A stretch of DNA of 35,237 nucleotides, from contig NZ_MNBW01000027.1 in the NCBI RefSeq assembly GCF_001879715.1, positions 1 to 35,237 of the forward strand, read 5' to 3'. Positions within the stretch are counted from its first letter, which is position 1, and every line of letters begins with the position of its first letter. Position numbers and translations under genes: made by a program. Positions 21,564 through 28,331 of the stretch are shown here, in pieces. This DNA comes from Nioella nitratireducens. Lineage in GTDB: Bacteria; Pseudomonadota; Alphaproteobacteria; Rhodobacterales; Rhodobacteraceae. The notes beneath the pieces were generated by a model. The model ran no database searches. It was not told the origin of the DNA and saw nothing but the letters and a program-made list of their open reading frames with translations.

Positions 21564-23165
21564 ATGTCTGCAGCAGTAGAAACACTCGACATTTCGCCGG
21601 TTGGCCGCGTCGAAGGCGATCTGGATGTCCGGGTCGATATTGAAAACGGCGTTGTCACCAACGCCTGGACCCACGCGGAGATGTTTCGCGGGTTCGAAGT
21701 CATCCTGAAAGACAAGGACCCCCAAGCCGGTCTGGTCGTCACGCCGCGCGCCTGCGGGATCTGCGGTGCGTCACACCTGACCTGCGCAGCCTGGGCACTC
21801 GATACTGCCTGGGGCACCACCGTGCCGCGCAACGCCATTCTGGCGCGCAACCTCGGCCAGATCGTGGAATCTCTGCAGTCCCTGCCGCGCCACCATTATG
21901 GGTTGTGGATGATCGACTATACCAACGAAAACTACGCGATGAGCCCGTTTTACGAGGAAGCCGTCAAACGCTATTCCCCGTTTACCGGCACATCCTATGA
22001 AGCAGGCGTGACAATCTCCGGCCGTCCGGTCGAGATTTACGCGCTGTTGGGCGGTCAGTGGCCGCATTCGTCCTTCATGGTGCCTGGCGGCGTCATGTGT
22101 TCTCCGACACTTACGGATATCACCCGCGCCTGGTCTATTCTGGAGCATTTCCGTCAGAACTGGATCGAGCCACTGTGGCTCGGCTGCTCAATGGAGCGTT
22201 ACGAAGAAATCCAGACCTTGGAGCAATTCGAGGCATGGCTGGACGAAAAGCCCGAGCACGCCAATTCTGATCTGGGCCTGTTCTGGCGCATGTCCAAGGA
22301 CATTGGCCTTGACCAGTACGGTAAAGGCCACGGCCGGTTCACTACATGGGGGTATCTGCCCCACGAGGACAAGTATCAGAACCCCACGATTGATGGTCGC
22401 TCAGATGCGGTGATCATGAAATCGGGCATCTACGACGGTGCATCCGACACATTCAGCCCGATGGACCAGTCCTTTGTCCGCGAAGACACGCAGCACGCCT
22501 GGTACGACGAGGCGGCGGGTGCGGTCCACCCGTTCGACCGCACCACGAACCCAGTGAGCAAGAACCCCATCGACCCGGAGGGCAAGTATTCCTGGTCGAC
22601 GGCCGTGTCGCATGCCGAAAGCGGTCGCCTCGAGGCCGGCCCGCTGGCGCGGCGTCTGGTGGCGGGCAATGACACGGGCCATGACTTCCAGCACAGCGAC
22701 GGGTTGGTGCTGGATATGTACCGCAAGATGGGCGGTGCTTCGACGATGCTGCGCCACTTTGCGCGGATGCACGAGCTTTGCATTCTCTATCGCGAAGCCG
22801 AACGCAATTTGCGCGAGTTCCAGTTGAACGACGAATGGTATATAAAGCCAACTGAAAAAGACGGACAGGGCTGGGGTGCGACCGAGGCGATTCGCGGTGC
22901 GCTGTGCCATTGGATCGATGTACGCGACGGCAAGATCGCCAATTACCAGATCATCGCGCCGACGACATGGAATGTTGGGCCGCGTACATCTGACGGCGCC
23001 CGGGGGCCAATCGAAGAAGCGTTGATCGGCACGCCGATCAAGAACAGCGCGGATCCGGTCGAGGTCGGTCACGTTTGTCGATCCTATGACAGTTGCCTTG
23101 TGTGTACTGTTCATGCGCATGATGCCAAATCCGGTGATGAACTGGCACGCTTCCGAACAGCCTGA
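21564..23165 (+). CDS. hhyL: group 1h [NiFe]-hydrogenase large subunit
   Basis: This 533-residue catalytic subunit houses the NiFe(CN)2CO site. The N-terminal ligand motif is RACGICGASH (C64, C67) and the C-terminal one is DSCLVCTVH (C511, C514, H517). A 16-residue C-terminal extension beyond His517 should be removed by the endopeptidase encoded two genes further on, once nickel is inserted. The opening VETLDISPVGRVEGDLDVRVDIENG and MFRGFEVILKDKDPQAGLVVTPRACGICG fit group 1h. Function: H2 to two protons and two electrons, passed to the small subunit. The ATG is 22 bases after hhyS with GGGAGAGAGA upstream. All active-site ligands are present. Confidence 0.95.
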   Translation: MSAAVETLDISPVGRVEGDLDVRVDIENGVVTNAWTHAEMFRGFEVILKDKDPQAGLVVTPRACGICGASHLTCAAWALDTAWGTTVPRNAILARNLGQIVESLQSLPRHHYGLWMIDYTNENYAMSPFYEEAVKRYSPFTGTSYEAGVTISGRPVEIYALLGGQWPHSSFMVPGGVMCSPTLTDITRAWSILEHFRQNWIEPLWLGCSMERYEEIQTLEQFEAWLDEKPEHANSDLGLFWRMSKDIGLDQYGKGHGRFTTWGYLPHEDKYQNPTIDGRSDAVIMKSGIYDGASDTFSPMDQSFVREDTQHAWYDEAAGAVHPFDRTTNPVSKNPIDPEGKYSWSTAVSHAESGRLEAGPLARRLVAGNDTGHDFQHSDGLVLDMYRKMGGASTMLRHFARMHELCILYREAERNLREFQLNDEWYIKPTEKDGQGWGATEAIRGALCHWIDVRDGKIANYQIIAPTTWNVGPRTSDGARGPIEEALIGTPIKNSADPVEVGHVCRSYDSCLVCTVHAHDAKSGDELARFRTA

Positions 23166-23233
23166 TGTTTATGTTTGGCCGGCGGATCAAATCTGCCGGC
23201 CAAACGACATCCGGCAATTAGGGAGGAAGCTGA

Positions 23234-23620
23234 ATGTCAGAAAATCCGGAAGCATCAATAACCCAAGCGCAGCGCCAGGCCTACTTGGACAGATATGGCC
23301 TGACACCCGCCGAAGCGGGGCATGAAATGCTCCTCCAGATGATAGAGGACCATTTCGCGGAAGGACTGGAAACCAAGGTCGAGCCTTTTCCGGAAACGGA
23401 TCGTGAATTCGGTGCGCTGCTTGACGAATTGCGGCCTCTGAGCGCGGATCAGCTGCGCGAAAAACTGGTGATCTCAGGCTGGCTTTTGCAGCCCTACGGC
23501 GAAGACGAGATGCGGTGCCAGGAATGTATGTACTACCTGGTGCACAAGCGCTGGTGCGACCTGCCAGAACTTGATCTCCCGGCAAAGCCGGAATGGTGGT
23601 GCCGTCTGTGGCGGATCTGA
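23234..23620 (+). CDS. four-Cys aromatic-rich protein A, possible small Fe-S carrier
   Basis: This 128-residue soluble protein has a helical, acidic N-terminal part (HEMLLQMIEDHFAEGLETKVEPFPETD). Its C-terminal cysteine domain is C95-x2-C98-x9-C108-x14-C123, ending PEWWCRLWRI and dense in Tyr/Trp. The pattern recalls a shortened high-potential iron-sulfur protein (CxxC...C...C next to a Trp), so a [4Fe-4S] carrier is plausible; zinc binding cannot be excluded. No signal peptide is seen, so it would work beside the cytoplasm-facing hydrogenase. The gene downstream is a paralogue with the same tail. GGGAGGAAGC precedes the ATG. No family name is recalled; similar genes accompany group 1h hydrogenases. 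Confidence 0.75.
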   Translation: MSENPEASITQAQRQAYLDRYGLTPAEAGHEMLLQMIEDHFAEGLETKVEPFPETDREFGALLDELRPLSADQLREKLVISGWLLQPYGEDEMRCQECMYYLVHKRWCDLPELDLPAKPEWWCRLWRI

Positions 23621-23633
23621 AAGGAGCGCTGAC

Positions 23634-23945
23634 ATGGATGATGACGAGACTCGCGCAACAATCGCCGAGATGCTGGCTTCGGGTCTGGAAACCGAGGTCT
23701 GGCCACGGGCCGGAACCAGCGAAGAGGTCAATGAAATCGTGGCGCGCCTGCAGGTCGAGGCAGGTCAGGATCTGGAAAAGAAACTCGTCATCGCCGGTTT
23801 CACCGATCACACGATCGAGGCTGACGAGATTGAGCAACCCTGCGAGACCTGCATGTACTACAAGGTCCATGCGAAATTCTGCGAATTGCCGGAACTGATG
23901 GTGCCGGTCGAACCGGAATGGTCCTGCCGCCTGTGGCGGATCTGA
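23634..23945 (+). CDS. four-Cys aromatic-rich protein B, paralogue of A
   Basis: This 103-residue protein shares with its upstream neighbour the phrase EGLETKV/SGLETEVWP and the whole C-terminal Cys domain: C70-x2-C73-x9-C83-x14-C98, ending PEWSCRLWRI. It is shorter at the N-terminus. The two genes are a tandem duplication that has diverged outside the cysteine domain, which suggests two non-identical carriers or a heterodimer. It has an AAGGAGCG ribosome site, and its stop overlaps the start of the maturation protease gene (TGATG). An electron-relay role between HhySL and the NifU-Rieske protein is inference. Confidence 0.75.
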   Translation: MDDDETRATIAEMLASGLETEVWPRAGTSEEVNEIVARLQVEAGQDLEKKLVIAGFTDHTIEADEIEQPCETCMYYKVHAKFCELPELMVPVEPEWSCRLWRI

Positions 23946-24418
23946 TGCCGCTTGATGTTGTCGTCATCGGATGCGGCAACCCAAACCGAAGCGACGACGG
24001 CGTCGGTCCGCATCTCATCGCTCAAATGCGCGAAAACGGCGTGCCGGAGCACACTCGCATATTCGACGGCGGAACCGACGGGATGTCGGTCATGTACAGC
24101 GCACGCGGCGCCACGCATCTGATCATTGTCGATGCCCGGGTCCCCGAAGGGTCGCCGGGCACCATTTATGAGGTTCCTGGAGAGGTTCTGGAAGCACCGC
24201 CCAACAACAGCCTGAACCTGCATGATTTCAGGTGGGATCATGCGCTTTACGCAGGACGCCGTATCTATGGTGATGCGTTTCCCAAGACGACATCGGTGCT
24301 GTTGATCGAGGCCGCGACGCTGGAGCTTGGGTTAGGCCTGAGCGACGAGGTTTCTCGCGCGGCGCGGACGGTTGAGTGCCGCATTCGGGACCTGATCGAT
24401 ACGTGGTCGGAGGCATGA
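23945..24418 (+). CDS. hydrogenase maturation endopeptidase
   Basis: This 157-residue protease of the HycI/HupD/HyaD superfamily has the family opening VVIGCGNPNRSDDGVGPHL, in which the Asp of the RSDDG stretch is one nickel-sensing ligand. DGGTDGMSVM supplies the second acidic site, and HLIIVDARV and NLHDF (conserved His) follow. These enzymes cut the C-terminal extension of the large subunit after nickel insertion. HhyL here has a 16-residue extension beyond its last ligand, so this is its dedicated protease. The start TGATG overlaps the previous stop and the end overlaps the next gene (ATGA), showing tight translational coupling. Confidence 0.9.
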   Translation: MPLDVVVIGCGNPNRSDDGVGPHLIAQMRENGVPEHTRIFDGGTDGMSVMYSARGATHLIIVDARVPEGSPGTIYEVPGEVLEAPPNNSLNLHDFRWDHALYAGRRIYGDAFPKTTSVLLIEAATLELGLGLSDEVSRAARTVECRIRDLIDTWSEA

Positions 24419-24735
24419 GCACGATCGCGATCAGGGATGGTGCGATCTATCTGCCTTGCGCCGTGGTGGACACCTATTTCCGCGGCATTGATGCGGTCAT
24501 CGTACTGATCCAACAGGATGAATTATTGGTGATGCCCGTGCATCAGGCAACCGCCGGAGGGTGCCTTTTGAAGGTCCGGAATGCTGCAGGTGATCGGGTG
24601 GTTCAGGCCCGTGATGTTTTCCAGGATCAAGACCTTCTGGACTTTGCAACCGACAGCCTGACCGTCGCGTGGCAGGCCAGCAAAGGGGCGCTTTGTGCAG
24701 AATTGAAGCCGGATCAGCGCGGCGAGGATGTGTAA
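24415..24735 (+). CDS. conserved hypothetical protein of the hydrogenase operon
   Basis: This 106-residue soluble protein probably forms a small beta-rich fold (IAIRDGAIYLPCAVVDTYFRG, AVIVLIQQDELLVMPVHQ, GCLLKVRNAAGDRVVQARDVF). There is no signal peptide, membrane helix or paired cysteine motif, and three scattered cysteines are seen. I recognise no family. It overlaps the maturation protease gene by four bases and the next gene follows after a 104-base gap with promoter-like features, so it closes the structural-gene transcript. A role in assembly of the hydrogenase is suggested only by position. Confidence 0.7.
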   Translation: MSTIAIRDGAIYLPCAVVDTYFRGIDAVIVLIQQDELLVMPVHQATAGGCLLKVRNAAGDRVVQARDVFQDQDLLDFATDSLTVAWQASKGALCAELKPDQRGEDV

Positions 24736-24839
24736 ACTAAGTTTTCTATAAACCAAGTAAGTTGACAGCGCCCGCTTTGAGTGCTTTTCTCGGTCGAACA
24801 CAGAAATCGAACCAGATTCGATTCGAGGGAGAAACCGGT
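24736..24839 (+). promoter_or_regulatory. internal promoter region before the TPR gene
   Basis: The box ACTAAGTTTTC...AAACC at 24736-24754 matches the box before hhyS (20388-20406) in 13 of 19 positions, and TGTAAACT (24731-24738) is the reverse complement of AGTTTACA there. TTGACA at 24762-24767 with TTTTCT after 17 bases may be a -35/-10 pair. An inverted repeat TCGAA-N5-TTCGA lies at 24808-24822. GAGGGAG then precedes a TTG start at 24840. Confidence 0.45.
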
Positions 24840-25841
24840 TTGACGAATATCAGTCGTGCTCAGCAGCAGGTGCAGGCGGCCATGACCGCGGTCGAAACGG
24901 CTGCGGCGACGCAGGCCGAAAAGGCCGAGATGCTGATGGAAATCGCGATGGGGCTTCAGCAGAAACCCGAACGTGCCGAAGACATCTTTGCTGCCGTGGA
25001 TCTCTACAAACTTGCCATGGATCTTGCGCCGGAAGGCGAAGTTCTGGGGGTCGCCCGCATTCGTGCGCGTATGGCCACAGCGCTGATGGCCGTGCCCGCC
25101 GAAGATGCGACGCAGCTAAAGGAAGCGAAATCCGAAATAGAGATCGCGCTTGCAACCCTGACTGCGGAAGGGTCGGACGCCGAAGTGGCCGAAGCCGAAA
25201 TGAACCTTGGTCTGATCTGCCAGACACTTGCGGGCATGCATCTCTTGCCGATCCAACCTGCCATCAGCGCCTATCAGCGGTCGCTCAGGACCTTCGACAA
25301 GACCAACTACCCCAAGGAATTCGCGGTCCTGCAAAGCAACCTGGCCACGGCGTTCCTGTCCATGCCGTTCACCGACCAGTCCGGGAAGATGCGCGAGGCG
25401 CTGGCAGTGCAGGCCTTTGAAGAGGCGTTGACGGTCGTCAACCTGATAGACCATCCCAACGAATACGCGATGCTGCAAAACAACCTTGGCAACGCGCTGC
25501 AGTACGTGTCCTCGTCTCACCGGGTGGAAAACGGATATCGCGCTCTAGAGGCTTATGATGAGGCGCTCAAGGTGCGCACCATCCGCGACATGCCCGAAGA
25601 ATATGCCAACACCATCGCGAACAAAGCCAATTGCCTGTCGAACCTGCCGGACGATCCGCAAAATCCCGACGGCGGCAACTTTGGCAACCTGACCGAAGCG
25701 GTGCGTCTGCTGGAAGAAGCGCGCGGCGTATTCGCCAAGCGCGGGGCCGGCGAAAAGGCACAAGCAGTAAGCGAAGCCATTGCCGAACTGAACGCGGCCC
25801 TTGGCCCATCAACAATTCTGGAACGGAGCGGATTACAATGA
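24840..25841 (+). CDS. TPR-repeat protein of the group 1h hydrogenase cluster
   Basis: This 333-residue, almost wholly helical protein contains several tetratricopeptide-like repeats: AEDIFAAVDLYKLAMDLAP, AEAEMNLGLICQTLA, PAISAYQRSLRTFD, LQSNLATAFLSM, LQNNLGNALQYVSS and RALEAYDEALKVR. TPR proteins act as docking platforms; here it may assemble the hydrogenase with its Fe-S partners or with the membrane. There is no signal peptide. A TTG start at 24840 is preferred because GAGGGAG lies 8 bases upstream. The longer frame from TTG 24762 would use what looks like a -35 box and adds a low-complexity leader. The next two genes encode tiny membrane proteins. Confidence 0.8.
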   Translation: MTNISRAQQQVQAAMTAVETAAATQAEKAEMLMEIAMGLQQKPERAEDIFAAVDLYKLAMDLAPEGEVLGVARIRARMATALMAVPAEDATQLKEAKSEIEIALATLTAEGSDAEVAEAEMNLGLICQTLAGMHLLPIQPAISAYQRSLRTFDKTNYPKEFAVLQSNLATAFLSMPFTDQSGKMREALAVQAFEEALTVVNLIDHPNEYAMLQNNLGNALQYVSSSHRVENGYRALEAYDEALKVRTIRDMPEEYANTIANKANCLSNLPDDPQNPDGGNFGNLTEAVRLLEEARGVFAKRGAGEKAQAVSEAIAELNAALGPSTILERSGLQ

Positions 25842-25857
25842 TGAATGGAGAATACAG

Positions 25858-26052
25858 TTGAGCGCTATAGTCGTAATTTTGGCCCTGGTCGCCGGCCTGG
25901 CCGCCGCCTTGGGTGCAGGGGCCTTGTCGGGTCTGCGCATCGGTAAAGATGCACTGGGCGCAGAGCTGGCCGCCTATATGGGCGCGCTTTACGGCGGGCT
26001 TGCAGGTGGCGGCGCAGTTGTCGTGACCACGCTTGTTCTTTTGCTGATCTAG
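25858..26052 (+). CDS. tiny membrane protein, two predicted helices (first)
   Basis: This 64-residue hydrophobic protein has two likely membrane helices: SAIVVILALVAGLAAALGAG and, after a short charged loop (RIGKDALGAELAA), GLAGGGAVVVTTLVLLLI. TTG at 25858 is taken as the start, 7 bases after GGAG; the in-frame ATG at 25801 would overlap the TPR gene and add a polar leader. No family is recognised. With the next gene it could anchor or couple the otherwise soluble hydrogenase complex to the membrane and quinone pool, which is inferred from position and hydrophobicity. Confidence 0.68.
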   Translation: MSAIVVILALVAGLAAALGAGALSGLRIGKDALGAELAAYMGALYGGLAGGGAVVVTTLVLLLI

Positions 26053-26061
26053 GAGGTCGCC

Positions 26062-26283
26062 ATGCTGGGAATGGCCATGAATTCTGCAAAACTGTTTTTT
26101 GCAGGCAAGCTTTTCAAAGACAACAAAACCGTGGTCCGACAGTTGATGATGGGGGCTGGCGCCGGCGTGATCGCCGGTATCGTCATCGGGTTGTTTGCAC
26201 CGATCTGGGTGGCAGCCATCGCCGCAGGCGCTGTAAGCGGCGCTGTGCAGCCTGTGTTGTTCAACGATCTGAAATACGCATAA
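26062..26283 (+). CDS. tiny membrane protein, two predicted helices (second)
   Basis: This 73-residue protein has a basic amphipathic N-terminus (NSAKLFFAGKLFKDNKTVVRQLM) followed by a Gly/Ala-rich hydrophobic hairpin (GAGAGVIAGIVIGLFAPIWVAAIAAGAVSGA). The basic end favours a cytoplasmic N-terminus. AGGAGG precedes the ATG. It sits 9 bases after the other small membrane gene and 3 bases before the NifU-Rieske gene, so all are translated from one message. The function is unknown; a membrane docking or quinone-access role is plausible by analogy with small membrane-linked subunits of other high-affinity hydrogenases. Confidence 0.72.
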   Translation: MLGMAMNSAKLFFAGKLFKDNKTVVRQLMMGAGAGVIAGIVIGLFAPIWVAAIAAGAVSGAVQPVLFNDLKYA

Positions 26284-26286
26284 GCA

Positions 26287-27156
26287 ATGCCGGATGCCGC
26301 ATCTCTTGAAGGCGAAGAGCCGACTCTGGATCGCCTGATCGGCGATCTGAAGGCGCTTGAAATGCTGGCAGACGGCTGGGATGAGGCGGCCCGCAACGGA
26401 GCCCATGCAAGGGCTGAAGCCGTAGATGCATTGAACAAGGAGGCGTTCCGACGGTTGATCGGAGCGCTTAAGGACAACCCAGAGTTTGGCAACGCCCTGA
26501 AAGAGGCGGCCCGGGATGAAGTGGTCTACGCCGTGTTGCGCCGCCACGGGATATTGCGGCCATCGCTCTACGAACGGGTCGAGGCGGCGCTGGAAACGGT
26601 GCGCCCGAGCCTGGTCAGCCATGGCGGCGATGCCGAGGTCGCTGCGGTCGAAGGCAAGCGCGCAGAAATTCGGTTTCTGGGTGCCTGTGATGGGTGCCCG
26701 GCGTCACAACTGACGTTCTATGCGGGTGTCAAAAAGGCCATTCAGGATCAGGTTCCCGAGATCACCGAAGTGAAACAGGCCAAGGGTCTGGGCGGTGGCG
26801 GGTCGGACGGCGTTCAGTTCACGTCGCCCTTTGCAAATTACGGCGACAACGAGTGGACAACGGCGCTGCCGCTGGATGATCTGGCCGATGGCGAAACGCG
26901 CTTTATCGACATCGACACTCATTCAGTGATCATCACCCGCTTTGCCGACAAGGTAAGCTGCTTCAAGAATGCATGCGCCCATATGGGCCTTGAGATGACC
27001 CAAGGCGATATCATCGAGACGATCCTGTCCTGCCCGCATCACGGGTTTCGATATGCGCTTGAGAGTGGCGAGTGTTTGACTGCTCCCGAGGTGCAATTGC
27101 AGCCGCACGCGGTGCGGGTCAAAGGCCCCAATATCGAAGTGAGGATTATCGCGTGA
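26287..27156 (+). CDS. NifU-Rieske fusion Fe-S protein (HhyE-like)
   Basis: This 289-residue protein has a helical N-terminal region (1-90) and a NifU C-terminal-type domain (about 95-165) with the cluster motif GACDGCPASQLT. A Rieske [2Fe-2S] domain ends it (about 185-285): CAHMGLEM, then SCPHHGFRYALESGECL, giving C-x-H-x16-C-x2-H with both Cys and both His present. HhyE and HucE, Fe-S proteins of this make-up, accompany high-affinity hydrogenases in mycobacteria and are thought to carry electrons from the enzyme to the respiratory chain. It most likely does the same here; a role in cluster delivery is the alternative. It overlaps the NHL gene start (GTGA). Confidence 0.9.
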   Translation: MPDAASLEGEEPTLDRLIGDLKALEMLADGWDEAARNGAHARAEAVDALNKEAFRRLIGALKDNPEFGNALKEAARDEVVYAVLRRHGILRPSLYERVEAALETVRPSLVSHGGDAEVAAVEGKRAEIRFLGACDGCPASQLTFYAGVKKAIQDQVPEITEVKQAKGLGGGGSDGVQFTSPFANYGDNEWTTALPLDDLADGETRFIDIDTHSVIITRFADKVSCFKNACAHMGLEMTQGDIIETILSCPHHGFRYALESGECLTAPEVQLQPHAVRVKGPNIEVRIIA

Positions 27157-28331
27157 AAGTCTCGCTGTCCCGCTCGTTCAGCCCGCAAAAGGCGCCCGGC
27201 ACCATAACCCCCGGTGCGCCGTTGTTGGGTGGGCAGGGCGCCCGCGTCATTTTGGGCAGCGACGGCGGTTCACTTGTACAGGCGATCACGCCCGCGCCGC
27301 ACCTGATGTTCGGGCCGCGCGGCGTGTGCCTGCATCCGGACGGCTCGCTTTGGGTGTCAGACACGGGGCATCACCGGGTGCTGGGATGGAAAACCGTCCC
27401 GACAAATGACGACACACCTGCCGATATTCTTTTGGGTCAGCCCGACTTTGGCCGCGAGGGCCGAAACGCCAAGGGCCCGGTGGCTGCGAACACCGTGAAT
27501 GTGCCGACCGGGATCGTTGCATTTCGGGGTGGGCTGGCCGTGGCCGACCCGTGGAACCACCGCGTGCTGATCTGGCGCGAAACGCCCACCGGTCCCGACC
27601 ACGAGGCTGATATCATTCTTGGTCAGCCTGACGCCCACAGCGCACTGGCAAATTTGGGTCTGTCGCATGCGCGCGCTGATACGATGCACTGGCCTTACGG
27701 GGTCTCGGCGGATGGCAATCGGTTGATCGTATGCGACACCGGAAACCGCCGTGTGCTGATCTGGGACGATCCGCAAACCACGGGTCAACCGGCGGATCTG
27801 GTTCTGGGACAGCACGATTTCACCTGCCGGGATGAAAATGCGGGCGGGGCGGTTTCGGACGTATCGATGCGCTGGCCGCACATGGCCATCGTCTGGCAAG
27901 GCGGTCTGGCGGTGGCAGATGCCGGCAACAACCGGGTGATGATATGGGATGCGTTTCCCGGCCAGAACGGCACCCAATGCGACACGGTGCTGGGACAGGC
28001 GGATATGACCGCCTGCGACCACAATATGGCGTCGTATTATCCCACGTCACAAGCGATGAATATGCCCTATGCGCTGGCAACACTTGGGTCGACGCTGGTG
28101 GTGGCTGACACGGCCAATTCACGACTTCTGGGATTTGAGGATACCGGTATGGCGGCCCACGCCGACCGGCTGACGGCGCAGCCGGATTTTGCGGCCAAAG
28201 GCGACAACCGCTGGGGCATTGCCGAGCGCGATACGGTGTGCTGGCCCTATGGGCTGTCTGCTCTGGGCTCGACGGTGGCGGTGGCCGACAGCGGCAACAA
28301 CCGCATTCTGATCTGGGACGCGGCGACATGA
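27153..28331 (+). CDS. NHL-repeat beta-propeller protein
   Basis: This 392-residue protein is built of six NHL repeats, each with an [VI]xDxxNxR[VIL]L[IG]W core: LWVSDTGHHRVLGW, AVADPWNHRVLIW, IVCDTGNRRVLIW, AVADAGNNRVMIW, VVADTANSRLLGF and AVADSGNNRILIW. Linkers repeat ADI[IL]LGQPDF. This is a six-bladed propeller, normally a protein-protein interaction platform. There is no signal peptide. The start is GTG at 27153, overlapping the NifU-Rieske stop, and the end overlaps hypF (ATGA). NHL proteins recur in group 1h hydrogenase operons; a scaffold or maturation role is inferred. Confidence 0.87.
   Translation: MKVSLSRSFSPQKAPGTITPGAPLLGGQGARVILGSDGGSLVQAITPAPHLMFGPRGVCLHPDGSLWVSDTGHHRVLGWKTVPTNDDTPADILLGQPDFGREGRNAKGPVAANTVNVPTGIVAFRGGLAVADPWNHRVLIWRETPTGPDHEADIILGQPDAHSALANLGLSHARADTMHWPYGVSADGNRLIVCDTGNRRVLIWDDPQTTGQPADLVLGQHDFTCRDENAGGAVSDVSMRWPHMAIVWQGGLAVADAGNNRVMIWDAFPGQNGTQCDTVLGQADMTACDHNMASYYPTSQAMNMPYALATLGSTLVVADTANSRLLGFEDTGMAAHADRLTAQPDFAAKGDNRWGIAERDTVCWPYGLSALGSTVAVADSGNNRILIWDAAT

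Noticed and set aside
20579-23165. Hydrogenase as group 1 Tat-exported HupSL or group 2 HupUV-type sensor
   Set aside because: The small subunit has no Tat signal or C-terminal anchor, and the opening LLWLQGGACSGNTMSFL with the large-subunit start matches group 1h. The large subunit retains a C-terminal extension and a dedicated protease, which HupV/HoxC-type sensors lack.
24762-24839. Longer start of the TPR protein at TTG 24762
   Set aside because: No ribosome site precedes it, the extra residues are not TPR-like, and the TTGACA there looks like a -35 box. TTG 24840 with GAGGGAG is better.
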